Assembly: GCA_045616885.1 (NCBI GenBank)
Contig: JAZLHS010000173.1
Location: 1-46,903, forward strand
Origin: RGIG250 sp045616885
GTDB taxonomy: Bacteria > Bacillota > Negativicutes > Selenomonadales > Selenomonadaceae
Direction: 5' to 3'
Length of the DNA: 46,903 nt
The first letter of the stretch is position 1, and each line of letters starts with the position of its first letter. The position numbers were made by a program, and so were the translations under genes. The notes beneath the pieces are model-generated. The model was not told the DNA's origin and made no database searches. It saw only the letters and a program-made list of their open reading frames with translations. This document shows, one piece after another, positions 38,999-46,789 of the stretch.

Positions 38999-39168
38999 TC
39001 TGCCACCTCAAACCTTTCAAAGAATTCATCTTTTGAAATCATCATGTACCCACTCCATCCACGCCGTTTCAAGATAACGACACCGTTTATTTCCTGCACC
39101 TTTTCCCATAACTTTCTTTTTGTGGTTTTACCTAAAAATTTCAACTTATATTTAGGATTTTTTCTCAT
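38995..39168 (-). CDS. Small basic protein (57 aa)
   Basis: ATG 39168 overlaps the preceding stop and its TGA overlaps the next start (ATGA both sides). Begins MRKNPKYKLKFLGKTTKRKLWEKVQEINGV, strongly basic, with a Trp/Tyr-rich end. Possibly nucleic-acid binding. It fills what would otherwise be a 170-nt gap. Confidence 0.65.
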   Translation of the reverse strand: MRKNPKYKLKFLGKTTKRKLWEKVQEINGVVILKRRGWSGYMMISKDEFFERFEVAE

Positions 39169-39491
39169 CCTCTACCACCCCATTCGGAAGGAAAATAGCA
39201 AACCTCTCTAGCGGCACATTTGTCACAATCTCCTTCCTGCGGCTCGATGCAGGCCCACGCATATTCTTTGCACATGATTTTCCGAATTTCGCCGTTTTCC
39301 CAATAATTATTTTTAGGCTCGCAATTTTCCATGTCGTCTATTTCAGGTATTCGCTTCGCCCGGAGTTCAACATACCTTGCACCATCCAGCGCATCATGCC
39401 CCAGCGCCGCTTTCTTTGCTTCGTTTCTGCTGTCAGCAAAAACTATCGCCGCGCCAGCCGAGGTTTCAGTTTGCACCATCCAACCTTTCAT
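39165..39491 (-). CDS. Hypothetical cysteine-containing protein (108 aa)
   Basis: MKGWMVQTETSAGAAIVFADSRNEAKKAALGHDALDGARYVELRAKRIPEID, then a four-Cys C-terminus (MCKEYAWACIEPQEGDCDKCAAREVCYFP) that could bind zinc or an Fe-S cluster. Similar proteins occur in many phage early regions; no function known. Confidence 0.6.
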   Translation of the reverse strand: MKGWMVQTETSAGAAIVFADSRNEAKKAALGHDALDGARYVELRAKRIPEIDDMENCEPKNNYWENGEIRKIMCKEYAWACIEPQEGDCDKCAAREVCYFPSEWGGRG

Positions 39492-39508
39492 TTACAAACC
39501 ACCCCTTC

Positions 39509-39829
39509 CTAAATACACCCACCGCAACAGCCTTCCTCGACATTCTTGTTAAAAACATAGTCGATTTCATTTGCATATTTTTGATACTTTTCCGGAATAT
39601 CGGCATAGTCGATAATCCATTCCCCGCAAGTCGCGCCAGAAATATAATTACATGTCCCACCTGAATGCCAAAACTTATAATTGTCGCAGGCATCGTCGCA
39701 ACCGAAAGTAACCGTCCGACCGTCTATCTCCAGCGTTAAAATCCCGCTGCAAAGATTGGGCCATTTACCTGTGTACGAAACAAATTTCACATGTTCAGGC
39801 TCATAATTATTTGGTGCGTTTACCAGCAT
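39509..39829 (-). CDS. Conserved phage protein, cysteine-rich (106 aa)
   Basis: VKFVSYTGKWPNLCSGILTLEIDGRTVTFG ... FWHSGGTCNYISGATCGEWIIDYADIPEKYQKY ... EEGCCGGCI. I recognise this WPNLCSG/FWxSGG pattern as a common phage early gene with no assigned role. Multiple Cys residues suggest metal binding. Confidence 0.65.
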   Translation of the reverse strand: MLVNAPNNYEPEHVKFVSYTGKWPNLCSGILTLEIDGRTVTFGCDDACDNYKFWHSGGTCNYISGATCGEWIIDYADIPEKYQKYANEIDYVFNKNVEEGCCGGCI

Positions 39830-39833
39830 CCTC

Positions 39834-40220
39834 TCACCCTCTCTCCTTTTTCACAAAATCCAATATCTTTCCAGTCATTTCCTTTGCCTCGTCTTTCGTT
39901 TTAAACACAAGGCCTCTATCATAAGCTGCCAATTCTAATTGCCTGTTCCCCCAAATATAATAATTATACTCACAGGGGCTATTGAGAACAGGTGTATAGT
40001 ATCCCTCACCTAATTTCGGTTTCCACGGCAGCAATACTGCTTCTAAATCCCCACATAACAGGTCTGATAATAGCTTTGAACTTTTTAGCCCTTCGCCTTG
40101 ACAATCCAATATATATAAACCGTCTTCTTGCAGTTTATAAATACCTTCTTGCTCTTTTATTTTAAACTCCCTATCAAGTTCAACACCTAACAAGGTTGCA
40201 ACCTCTGCCATTTTATTCAT
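39834..40220 (-). CDS. Paralogue of the 40217-40636 protein (128 aa)
   Basis: Shares with its neighbour an N-terminal MAEVATLLGVEL, a central LPWKPKLGEGYYTP and a C-terminal AAYDRGLVFKTKDEAKEMTGKILDFVKKER. The family is a common phage early protein; no function known. Tandem duplication is clear also at DNA level at the 3' ends (39841-39921 against 40226-40306). Confidence 0.7.
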   Translation of the reverse strand: MNKMAEVATLLGVELDREFKIKEQEGIYKLQEDGLYILDCQGEGLKSSKLLSDLLCGDLEAVLLPWKPKLGEGYYTPVLNSPCEYNYYIWGNRQLELAAYDRGLVFKTKDEAKEMTGKILDFVKKERG

Positions 40221-40636
40221 TCTATCCCTCTCTCCTCTTTCACAAAATCCAATATCTTTTCAGTCATTTCCTTTGCCTCGTTTTTTGTTTTAAACACAAG
40301 GCCTCTATCATAAGCTAACAAATCCATCGGATCGTCATCCCAAATATAATGCTCATAAGCAAAGTCACCGCTAATAGCAGGCATATAATACCCATCACCC
40401 ATATTTGGTTTCCACGGCTTCTTTACTATCGCTAATTCACCTGTAAAAATTTTACCAATAGCATCGGTTATTGTTGATATATACCACCCGTCTGGGAAAC
40501 GATATTCCAACCCATTCTCCGTGAGTCTATATTCCCCCGTCCGCACTTCGCCAGTTGCAACCTCTTTAATCTGGAACTCCTCGCCTAGTTCAACGCCAAG
40601 CATTTCTGCTACCTGCTCCATTTTATTCTCACTCAT
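40217..40636 (-). CDS. Conserved phage protein, tandem paralogue (139 aa)
   Basis: From ATG 40636 (GAGGGCGAAGCAGG upstream). MEQVAEMLGVELGEEFQIKE ... KKPWKPNMGDGYYMPAI ... LLAYDRGLVFKTKNEAKEMTEKILDFVKEERG. Same pattern as 39834-40220; ATGA overlap between the two. Function unknown. Confidence 0.7.
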   Translation of the reverse strand: MSENKMEQVAEMLGVELGEEFQIKEVATGEVRTGEYRLTENGLEYRFPDGWYISTITDAIGKIFTGELAIVKKPWKPNMGDGYYMPAISGDFAYEHYIWDDDPMDLLAYDRGLVFKTKNEAKEMTEKILDFVKEERGIE

Positions 40637-40928
40637 CCTGCTTCGCCCTCTCAATCCCATACCGCGACGCGGTATCCCGCAGCAGGTGCGCCTCATCTAT
40701 AGCTGCCGTTGACAGCGACTCTTGGTCGTCCAGGCAATTCAACAGCATGTTCATCCGCTGCTCCAGCAACACCTGCAAAATCTGTTTTATACCTTCTGTG
40801 CCGATGCCTTGTAAAAACTCATATTGCTCGCTAATCGTCAAATCGCTAAAGCACCGGTTTACCCATTTCCCATTACGCTGCACTCTGCGGTAAATACCGT
40901 CGAGGTCCAGCTGCTTAATCTCATACAT
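40629..40928 (-). CDS. Hypothetical helical protein (99 aa)
   Basis: From ATG 40928 (GGGAGGTGTGGTG upstream). MYEIKQLDLDGIYRRVQRNGKWVNRCFSDLTISEQYEFL, then helices with QILQVLLEQRMNMLLNCL. No motif recognised. Confidence 0.6.
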   Translation of the reverse strand: MYEIKQLDLDGIYRRVQRNGKWVNRCFSDLTISEQYEFLQGIGTEGIKQILQVLLEQRMNMLLNCLDDQESLSTAAIDEAHLLRDTASRYGIERAKQDE

Positions 40929-41116
40929 CACCACACCTCCCAAATAATCGTCTTGGCCTTGTCGCCCAGATTGCGACAAATCTCCTCATAGTTTCCCTCC
41001 GTCAAAGTAACGGTCACATGCTCATGCTGCAGGAACAGCATATCTTTTAATTTCAGCAACTCCAGCATCCTTTCGTCGGTCAGCTTAAGTCGCAGCTTCT
41101 TCATCTTTTTCCCCAT
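40928..41116 (-). CDS. Hypothetical basic-to-acidic small protein (62 aa)
   Basis: From ATG 41116 (AGGAGGAGCAAA upstream). MGKKMKKLRLKLTDERMLELLKLKDMLFLQHEHVTVTL. Starts inside the DUF3310 gene's 3' end. Function unknown. Confidence 0.55.
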   Translation of the reverse strand: MGKKMKKLRLKLTDERMLELLKLKDMLFLQHEHVTVTLTEGNYEEICRNLGDKAKTIIWEVW

Positions 41117-41327
41117 TTTGCTCCTCCTTAACTTCGCCAATCAAAATCTCCAGGCAATGCGCGGCCTTCATTAAGTCCGGCAGCGGGTCCTCAGTTTTAT
41201 TTCCTGCCCGCCACACATACTTGAAAATGCTCACAATGCAATAGCCGCGCTTTATCCATGCCGGAAAAATCGACAGCAGGTCGTTGCCGTTCGGCAATTT
41301 GTAATATTTCGGCGTTTTATCGGTCAT
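41085..41327 (-). CDS. DUF3310 protein (80 aa)
   Basis: The pattern NGNDLLSIFPAWIKRGYCIVSIFKYVWRAGNKTEDPLPDLMKAAHCLEILI matches the DUF3310 family ('nucleotide kinase' in annotations), with conserved KYVWRAGxK. It is common in phage replication regions; biochemical role uncertain. ATGA overlap with the reductase-family gene. Confidence 0.8.
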   Translation of the reverse strand: MTDKTPKYYKLPNGNDLLSIFPAWIKRGYCIVSIFKYVWRAGNKTEDPLPDLMKAAHCLEILIGEVKEEQNGEKDEEAAT

Positions 41328-42163
41328 AATATACTCTCATCCCCCAGCACACCCCAAAGCGGTATCAGCTTCTCTTCCTTTTCGCTCTTATTGGTGTCGT
41401 AGCGATACCCTTGGCGAATCCACCACTCGAACATTTCCACACCGTCGCCATACTTCGACGGCTTAATCTCACCCCGCGCCACGCGTTCGGCACGTATTTC
41501 AAATCCGCGAATGCAATACTTTCTATAGAGCGCCGCATATTTAGGCCAGCGCTCCAAGTTCCTTTGCATCTTACTCAGTGACTGCAAGGGACACAGGACG
41601 CATCCCAGCCTGTCAAAGCCTTGGTCGTATAGCTTACAATACGGCACATTGTAAGTGTGGATATACTCCCAAACCTCTTCATCCGACCACTCAATAATCG
41701 GATGAATAAACTGCTTGTTGGCATGCGCTCTGCATGTTTCCTGTAGCTTGCGCTGCGCCCTTCGTGGGCTTTCGGCATGGCGGATACCGGTCACTACCGT
41801 CCTGCCGATACCCCCGCCTCCCTCCTTAAGCACGCGGCAACAGTAGCGTGCCCGTGGCGTGGGTAACAGCCCGGAATTATCCATAATCAACTGCCACATG
41901 CTCCGTTCCGGTCGTACCCACTCAACCTCCGGATAATACTCTTTGATAAAATATACCAGCTCCGGCGGGTCAACCGTCGTGAGGTGGTAATGGGCGTCAT
42001 ACTTAACGCCGGCTCTTTTGATGAGGTCATACACTACACAGCTATCTTTGCCACCTGAAAAAGCCACATAGTAACCATCCTTGGGAACATTCAGTTGGAG
42101 GCGTGCTATCGCCAGCTTAACCTTATCCCTGTGCCCAAACAGCGTGTCCTCTATCAGTGCCAT
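41324..42163 (-). CDS. PAPS-reductase-family PP-loop enzyme (279 aa)
   Basis: Adenosine-nucleotide alpha-hydrolase fold with PP-loop VAFSGGKDSCVVYDL (about 34-48). CRVLKEGGGGIGRTVVTGIRHAESPRRA and a C-x-x-C-like LGCVLCPLQS follow, with HPIIEWSDEEVWEYI typical of CysH/DndC-like proteins. Widespread in phages; whether it reduces PAPS, affects sulfur metabolism or modifies DNA/RNA is not clear. No Dnd partners are present. Confidence 0.85.
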   Translation of the reverse strand: MALIEDTLFGHRDKVKLAIARLQLNVPKDGYYVAFSGGKDSCVVYDLIKRAGVKYDAHYHLTTVDPPELVYFIKEYYPEVEWVRPERSMWQLIMDNSGLLPTPRARYCCRVLKEGGGGIGRTVVTGIRHAESPRRAQRKLQETCRAHANKQFIHPIIEWSDEEVWEYIHTYNVPYCKLYDQGFDRLGCVLCPLQSLSKMQRNLERWPKYAALYRKYCIRGFEIRAERVARGEIKPSKYGDGVEMFEWWIRQGYRYDTNKSEKEEKLIPLWGVLGDESIL

Positions 42164-42222
42164 TTCCTGCTCCTTTCCCTCGTTCTAATGCTGCCATCCG
42201 CCAATGCCATCAAAGCACGAGC

Positions 42223-42615
42223 CTAACTTCCACATTTTGCATCCCTCTCCGCTTTCCAGCGCAGCATTGCCATATATCGGCCATACGACATGCCGTTCTT
42301 TTTTGCCTGTTCGACATTCTTCCTAAGCCGGACCTCGCTGGCCTCCTGCCGTTCTGCCCGCGTCAAAAACTCAGCTTTGCGCTCTGCATGCCTGGCCCGC
42401 AATGTTTCGGCCTGCCGCTTCCGCTGTTCGCGCTCAAACGCAATGTCCTTTTTCTTTTGGGCTATCTCAGCCTCGCATGCCATACAGTGGTGCATATAGC
42501 GGCACCTTGCATATTTGATAGACTCGGCATTCTCCCGCAGGCGAAATTCGCTTTTCGGCTTGCGCTCTTTGCAGCGCCTACAGACATACAGCCCATCACT
42601 TTTACCTCTGCCCAT
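42223..42615 (-). CDS. Zinc-ribbon coiled-coil protein (130 aa)
   Basis: An N-terminal zinc ribbon (YVCRRCKERKPKSEFRLREN ... ARCRYMHHCMACEAEI) is followed by a long Arg/Glu-rich helix and MSYGRYMAMLRWKAE. Ribbons of this CxxC-KPxSEF type occur in many phage early proteins, often with HNH nucleases; no HNH motif is visible here. DNA binding likely. Confidence 0.65.
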   Translation of the reverse strand: MGRGKSDGLYVCRRCKERKPKSEFRLRENAESIKYARCRYMHHCMACEAEIAQKKKDIAFEREQRKRQAETLRARHAERKAEFLTRAERQEASEVRLRKNVEQAKKNGMSYGRYMAMLRWKAERDAKCGS

Positions 42616-43043
42616 CAGCCTGCCTCCTTCCCGCTAATCAGCCTCTTGGTCCGAAGGTCCACCAGCTCCTCTTCGCGCTTGCGGATGTGCACGCTGTTCT
42701 CCTCGCGGGCTTCCTGCATAGCAGCCTCTACATCCACGCCGACCTCATCAATCAGCGCCTGCCGGATATCGTCGTGGGTAATTCCCTCGGTCACCATATC
42801 CCCCGCAAATTTCGTTATGTCGTTCAGAAAGCGCGTGATGCGCACCGTGCCCCAGCCCCAATACTTATGCAGGACCATTGCCTGCATGGCAATCACTCTG
42901 CCGGTGGTGTATGTTGCCACATCCTTGGTCAGCTTCAACTGCGCTTCGCTGATGTACTCCTCCGCCAGCTCGCCCTGTTCCGCCATCTTGCGGATTAGCC
43001 TGTTCTTTTTCTGCTCCCTCCGCAGCTTTCTTGATATACCCAT
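42615..43043 (-). CDS. Hypothetical early protein (142 aa)
   Basis: Basic N-terminus (MGISRKLRREQKKNRLIRKM), helical centre with VIAMQAMVLHKYWGWGTVRITRFLNDI and acidic end. The KYWGWGxxRIxRFL pattern recurs in phage early genes near replication proteins. No known function. Confidence 0.65.
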   Translation of the reverse strand: MGISRKLRREQKKNRLIRKMAEQGELAEEYISEAQLKLTKDVATYTTGRVIAMQAMVLHKYWGWGTVRITRFLNDITKFAGDMVTEGITHDDIRQALIDEVGVDVEAAMQEAREENSVHIRKREEELVDLRTKRLISGKEAG

Positions 43044-43121
43044 TTGCTCCTCCTATCCGAAAACTGCACCCGCCGGGCACGCATGGGTAGCACGCATGGC
43101 CGGTCCAGGCGCATATTCCAT

Positions 43122-43856
43122 TCACGCCGTCTCCCGCAGGCTGCGCCCGCTGAAAACTATGTATTTACTCGTGGACCGCAGGCGGTCGATAATACGCCCG
43201 CCGTAGGTCCCCATCAAATCCTGCTGGGACAGGTTGGTGGTTATGATTACCGGCAGCATCCGGTTGTAGCGCTCGGTGATGATGCTGTCTATCTTCGCCA
43301 GCACCCAAGGTGCCACCGCATTTTCTGCGCCCAAGTCGTCTATGACCAAAATGTCACATTCGCGAATATGCTTCTCGTACTTTGCGGCCTCCTCCCTGTT
43401 TAAGGACCGCATCGTATACAATGTGTCGAGCAGGCTCGCCATCGGTATCATGTACCCGCTGTGCCGGTCGTCCGATTCCAACAGCTCCCGCAGTACGGCC
43501 ACCGCGAGGGTGGTTTTCATGCGCCCAGGCCCTCCCGCGAGTATCAGCCCCATACCGGCGTCGATGTTCGCCCGCAGCTGCGCGGCGTAGCGGCTCACCA
43601 CATCCCATTGCGATACTATGTCCGCAGGTATCCCCCGGGCTTCCAAAGCCTCGAAGGTTACCCACTGAAAACGCTTAAAAATGCCGTGCTTCTCCAAAAA
43701 CTCCGGTGACAGCTCAGGTACCAGCAGGTTTCTGCTCGATGTCTCCCCATCCGTCTTTGACTTGGCTCCAATCAACTCTGTCCTCGCGGCGAGCGCTTTG
43801 TCGCGTACCCGCTTTGCCAGCTCCACTACTTCCAATTCCACTGCCTCCAGCTCCAT
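43122..43856 (-). CDS. DnaC-like helicase loader (244 aa)
   Basis: AAA+ ATPase of the DnaC/IstB class that loads the host replicative helicase. Walker B is DILVIDDLGAE; sensor-1 is VIITTNLS; the arginine finger region is GGRIIDRLRS. Walker A appears as LAGGPGRMKTTLA, with Met in place of the usual Gly before Lys. ATG 43856 (GGGAGGTG upstream) lies inside the initiator gene, giving a 143-nt overlap. Confidence 0.88.
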   Translation of the reverse strand: MELEAVELEVVELAKRVRDKALAARTELIGAKSKTDGETSSRNLLVPELSPEFLEKHGIFKRFQWVTFEALEARGIPADIVSQWDVVSRYAAQLRANIDAGMGLILAGGPGRMKTTLAVAVLRELLESDDRHSGYMIPMASLLDTLYTMRSLNREEAAKYEKHIRECDILVIDDLGAENAVAPWVLAKIDSIITERYNRMLPVIITTNLSQQDLMGTYGGRIIDRLRSTSKYIVFSGRSLRETA

Positions 43857-44607
43857 CGTATCCGTTCACCTCCCACCGGTGCAGAATAGCCTCGATATAC
43901 GCCAGCTTCCGTGCGTTATTGCTCACGGCTATCTCCACCGCCTCGCGCCAATGCTGCAAACCGTGCTTTTCTACATCGTCCGCGATTTTCTCCAGCTCGA
44001 TAGCCGAGCAGACCGGAGCGATGTTATCTTCGTAGATGCTCTTAGCTGCAGCTAAAACCTTTTCCTTTTCCACCGCCGCCACCTTACTCTCTTTAGAGAG
44101 AGTATTATGTGGTGGTGTAGGTACTATACTAAACTCTACTAACCTATCCTTACCTAACCTATGCGGTCCACTGGTCGTCCGTTGGTCGTCCTGTGGTCGT
44201 CCACTGGTCGTCCGTTGGTCGTCCACCGTTGACTTTTTCTCTCTTTTTTTGCGTAAATCGGCTCGTTCATAGCCTTGCTGAATGTCCGCTTCCGGCAACA
44301 CCTGCAGCAGTAAATCTTTATAGATGCTGTCAATCTTCCTGTCGCCGCGGATTTGATTATTCTCGCGCCAATCGAGAATGTACGATACCAGGTCCTCGTT
44401 CAGCACCTTCACAAATTCCCTCGCGCAGAGCACCCGCAGGTCGTCCTCCGTACAGCCCGATTGCTGGATTACCGGAAACGCCTCAACCACGCCGTCGTCA
44501 TCCGCCCGGATATTCAAATCGTAATACAAGAGCCGAGCCGAAATCGGCATCCGCAGGAAGCGCGCCGTCTCCACGACGCGCCTGGAAATCATTCTCCGTG
44601 TTGCCAT
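43714..44607 (-). CDS. Replication initiator, DnaD-like (297 aa)
   Basis: N-terminal winged-helix-like region (RFLRMPISARLLYYDLNIRADDDGVVEAF), a middle with two copies of DDQRTTSGRPQ-type repeat (about 130-150), and a C-terminal DnaD-type domain (SIYEDNIAPVCSAIELEKIADDV ... LAYIEAILHRWEVNGY). Works with the helicase loader at the phage origin. The repeat is encoded by the iterons at 44173-44227, the likely origin. Confidence 0.8.
   Translation of the reverse strand: MATRRMISRRVVETARFLRMPISARLLYYDLNIRADDDGVVEAFPVIQQSGCTEDDLRVLCAREFVKVLNEDLVSYILDWRENNQIRGDRKIDSIYKDLLLQVLPEADIQQGYERADLRKKREKKSTVDDQRTTSGRPQDDQRTTSGPHRLGKDRLVEFSIVPTPPHNTLSKESKVAAVEKEKVLAAAKSIYEDNIAPVCSAIELEKIADDVEKHGLQHWREAVEIAVSNNARKLAYIEAILHRWEVNGYDGAGGSGIGSSGAGKAGTRQSARREDRVDWSQVKDGWGDIEQKPAGT
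44173..44227. repeat. Iterons: five GGTCGTCC units every 11 bp (candidate origin)
   Basis: GGTCGTCC occurs at 44173, 44184, 44195, 44206 and 44217, exactly 11 bp apart (about one helical turn). It lies inside the initiator gene. Adjacent 44085-44160 is A+T-rich with an inverted repeat ACTCTCT/AGAGAGT near 44093-44110. Phage origins within initiator genes (lambda O, DnaD-type organisers) have this layout. Confidence 0.75.
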
Positions 44608-44609
44608 GC

Positions 44610-45452
44610 TTAAAGCCGCCCCTCGTAGGTTGATATACCCTCGCCCTCAAAAAGCGCTCCTGCGGCCTCCTGTGGCGAATTTGGGCTATTCTCGGACGGG
44701 GTTGTCTCCACAGCCTCAGCCTCAATCGTCACCGGCTCCTCCTTCGGCGCTTCCTTCGGCGGCGAAACAGGACGCTCGTAGATGCTCTCCGCGTCAACCT
44801 CGCCGTGTACATCCTTCACCTCGTCATAGGTCTGCAAGCCCATGCTCAGCTCCGGCGCCGTCGTGCGGATAAACCATGCGGCTGCGCGGTAGCGAAGCAT
44901 TTGGTCCGGCATCGTCTTCCACTTGCTGCCGCTTTTGGTAAACCAGCCCTCAGCCTTGGCAATAGCGATTGTCACCTCAGGACCTTCGAGCAGCTCACCC
45001 GTGGCTATTTCCGTCGCGTAAGCAATAATGCCCTGACTGTCCGTGCCCTTCTTGCCCGTTTCCTTGTAGCGGATGCTGGTATAGCGACCGGACTTGTTGA
45101 AGGTCGCAATCATGAATTTCGATGACCAGGCAGGCTGTCCGTGTACGATGTACAAATTCTGTATGACCATCAGCGGGTCGGCGTGCATCCGCTGCGCCAT
45201 GTTCAGTGCTATTACACAGTTACTGATACCGTTATAGTTCAGCGCCCGTCCGTCCTTGTCGCGCTGCGTGCGGTACGCCTCCGGCACCAGCGTGCTGTTT
45301 GAAAACATATTGGCCATGCGCTGCAAAAGCGCGAAGCCATCAGCCGTATCAAAACCGGCTATCACCTGCGCCTGCTGCTGCGTCAAAGCCATCGTCTGCG
45401 GTGGTGCCATCTGCACCGTATTTTCTGTATCTACAATCTCAGTGTTCTCCAT
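44610..45452 (-). CDS. recT: RecT-family recombinase (280 aa)
   Basis: Single-strand annealing protein: LVPEAYRTQRDKDGRALNYNGISNCVIALNMAQRMHADPLMVIQNLYIVHGQPAWSSKFMIATFNKSGRYT ... MLRYRAAAWFIRTTAPELSMGLQTYDEVKD. Residues 220-280 are a Pro/Glu-rich tail. Works with SSB and the DUF1064 nuclease in phage recombination; no RecE-type exonuclease is seen next to it. Confidence 0.93.
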   Translation of the reverse strand: MENTEIVDTENTVQMAPPQTMALTQQQAQVIAGFDTADGFALLQRMANMFSNSTLVPEAYRTQRDKDGRALNYNGISNCVIALNMAQRMHADPLMVIQNLYIVHGQPAWSSKFMIATFNKSGRYTSIRYKETGKKGTDSQGIIAYATEIATGELLEGPEVTIAIAKAEGWFTKSGSKWKTMPDQMLRYRAAAWFIRTTAPELSMGLQTYDEVKDVHGEVDAESIYERPVSPPKEAPKEEPVTIEAEAVETTPSENSPNSPQEAAGALFEGEGISTYEGRL

Positions 45453-45468
45453 GTTCTCGTCCTCCTTG

Positions 45469-45954
45469 TTATTTCAAAGTCATGCTCAGCGACTCTTTAA
45501 TTTCGGCTCCAGGCACCTCAATGCCCGCCTTGAGGTCAGCCAAAAGAGCAATTTTGTCTACTTTAGGCGGTGGCGTTACCTTGTAAATGTCCGGTACCGC
45601 TTCCTCGTTAAGGACATTCGCGCTCTTGGTCTTACGGAAGGAAATCGCAAACTCCGTCTCCTTGACCGACTTGCCGTCGAGGTAGGCTGACAGATAATTT
45701 TTCAGGCTTTCCAGCTTGCCCTCAGCCGCTTTCTGCCGTGCGGCAAAAGCATCCTTCTGTGCTTTCAGGGCGACTACATCGGCCCGCAGGTTTTTCATCC
45801 AACAAGCAATATTGCGGATTTTTTTGTCGCGCTCCATCTGCAAATCCTCAAGCTGCTGCAGGTCAATCGCCGTCCCCACAATCTCTCCTGTCGCATGGTC
45901 TACAACATTGCTGATGCAATCTTCGATTGCCTTGTCTATCTCAAATAAATTCAT
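45469..45954 (-). CDS. Siphovirus Gp157-family protein (161 aa)
   Basis: Two long helices (LEDLQMERDKKIRNIACWMKNLRADVVALKAQKDAFAARQKAAEGKLESLKNYLSAYL) and a C-terminal beta part (FAISFRKTKSANVLNEEAVPDIY) match Gp157, known from phage resistance/recombination regions and usually next to RecT. Function not established. SD AAGGAG. Confidence 0.88.
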   Translation of the reverse strand: MNLFEIDKAIEDCISNVVDHATGEIVGTAIDLQQLEDLQMERDKKIRNIACWMKNLRADVVALKAQKDAFAARQKAAEGKLESLKNYLSAYLDGKSVKETEFAISFRKTKSANVLNEEAVPDIYKVTPPPKVDKIALLADLKAGIEVPGAEIKESLSMTLK

Positions 45955-46016
45955 AGCCTTTTCGCTCCTTCTGTGTTATACTGAAATAGTCTTTATAATG
46001 TTTTCTGTTGGATTTT

Positions 46017-46048
46017 TCCCCGTGCCGTTCGCGGCATGGGGATTTTTT
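46017..46048 (+). terminator. Plus-facing hairpin upstream of the Gp157 gene
   Basis: TCCCCGTGCCG (46017-46027) pairs with CGGCATGGGGA (46032-46042) around a TTCG loop and is followed by TTTTTTT on the plus strand. It lies between two minus-strand genes, so it would stop antisense transcription. Confidence 0.6.
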
Positions 46049-46410
46049 TATGCCGGTACGCGGACCTTTGTGTAGAAATCTACGCCGGTGCCGTCGGAAA
46101 CAGGGCTGACCCCGCAAAAGTCGCACGCCTCCATAAAAGCTGTCCAAGCTTCGTTGTACATCTCGAAAACCTCCTCCGGCTTTTCGTTGCTGCGGTATTC
46201 GCTGAAGGTTTCAATTCGGCTCACAAGCCTATCGCCTTCAGTGAAAACATCGCCTTTTTTGAAGTGCGTCATGGTAACAGACATCATGGTAAATTCCTCA
46301 ATTATCGTCTTGCCGCTTCTTACGGAGCGAAAGCCGCTATAGTCGGAATAAAAACTCATCTGTGTGATTTTGACGATGTACTCATCTGTCTCCACATAAT
46401 TCAAAATCAT
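46048..46410 (-). CDS. Hypothetical early protein (120 aa)
   Basis: MILNYVETDEYIVKITQMSFYSDYSGFRSVRSGKTIIEEFTMMSVTMTHFKKGDVFTEGD, mixed alpha/beta, ending in a Cys pair region (EACDFCGVSP). Nothing recognised. Confidence 0.6.
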   Translation of the reverse strand: MILNYVETDEYIVKITQMSFYSDYSGFRSVRSGKTIIEEFTMMSVTMTHFKKGDVFTEGDRLVSRIETFSEYRSNEKPEEVFEMYNEAWTAFMEACDFCGVSPVSDGTGVDFYTKVRVPA

Positions 46411-46421
46411 ATTTTACCCCC

Positions 46422-46577
46422 TTAAAGCGGCTTGTTCGGAAACAGGCCGTCAAGCATAATGTACCAAAAAGCCAAAATCAGCAGCGTGGTCAGCGTCCAC
46501 TCGGCAGCCGTGGAAATCACATCCTGCCACCAAATCCGGCGCTGCTGGTATACACTGCGCGTAAACATTCTCTTCAT
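46422..46577 (-). CDS. Small membrane protein (51 aa)
   Basis: ATG 46577 overlaps the HTH gene stop (ATGA) and follows GGAGGAGGTG. Starts MKRMFTRSVYQQRRIWWQDV, then a membrane helix (LTTLLILAFWYIMLDGL). Function unknown. Confidence 0.65.
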   Translation of the reverse strand: MKRMFTRSVYQQRRIWWQDVISTAAEWTLTTLLILAFWYIMLDGLFPNKPL

Positions 46578-46789
46578 GCAATCACCTCCTCCATTTCAAT
46601 CATCATGTCAACCTCCTCTGATGTGAGGTCGTAATCTTGGCAAAAAACTTTCTTGGAAACCTTGCCCAGAATAGTGCGGAAGCCTTTGGCCTTCTGTTCC
46701 TTGTTCAGCTCTGCAATCACGCGATACGACTGAGAGCGGGACAGCCCTGTGACCTTCCGCACATCCATCCAATCCAAGTAAACCTTCAT
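46574..46789 (-). CDS. Excisionase-like HTH protein (71 aa)
   Basis: From ATG 46789 (GGAGGAGCAA upstream). DWMDVRKVTGLSRSQSYRVIAELNKEQKAKGFRTILGKVSKKVFCQDY has the winged-HTH pattern of small excisionase/AlpA-type proteins. On the closed circle it is the second early gene, behind the Cro-like gene. Excision or regulation is inferred. Confidence 0.65.
   Translation of the reverse strand: MKVYLDWMDVRKVTGLSRSQSYRVIAELNKEQKAKGFRTILGKVSKKVFCQDYDLTSEEVDMMIEMEEVIA

Noticed and set aside
41324..42163. DndC-type DNA phosphorothioation enzyme
   Set aside because: The PP-loop fits, but no DndB/D/E or cysteine desulfurase partner is present; left as PAPS-reductase family.
43053..43121. 22-codon frame (MEYAPGPAM...) between the helicase loader and 142-aa gene
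   Set aside because: Too short, no clear SD, and it overlaps the loader stop; not enough evidence for a gene.
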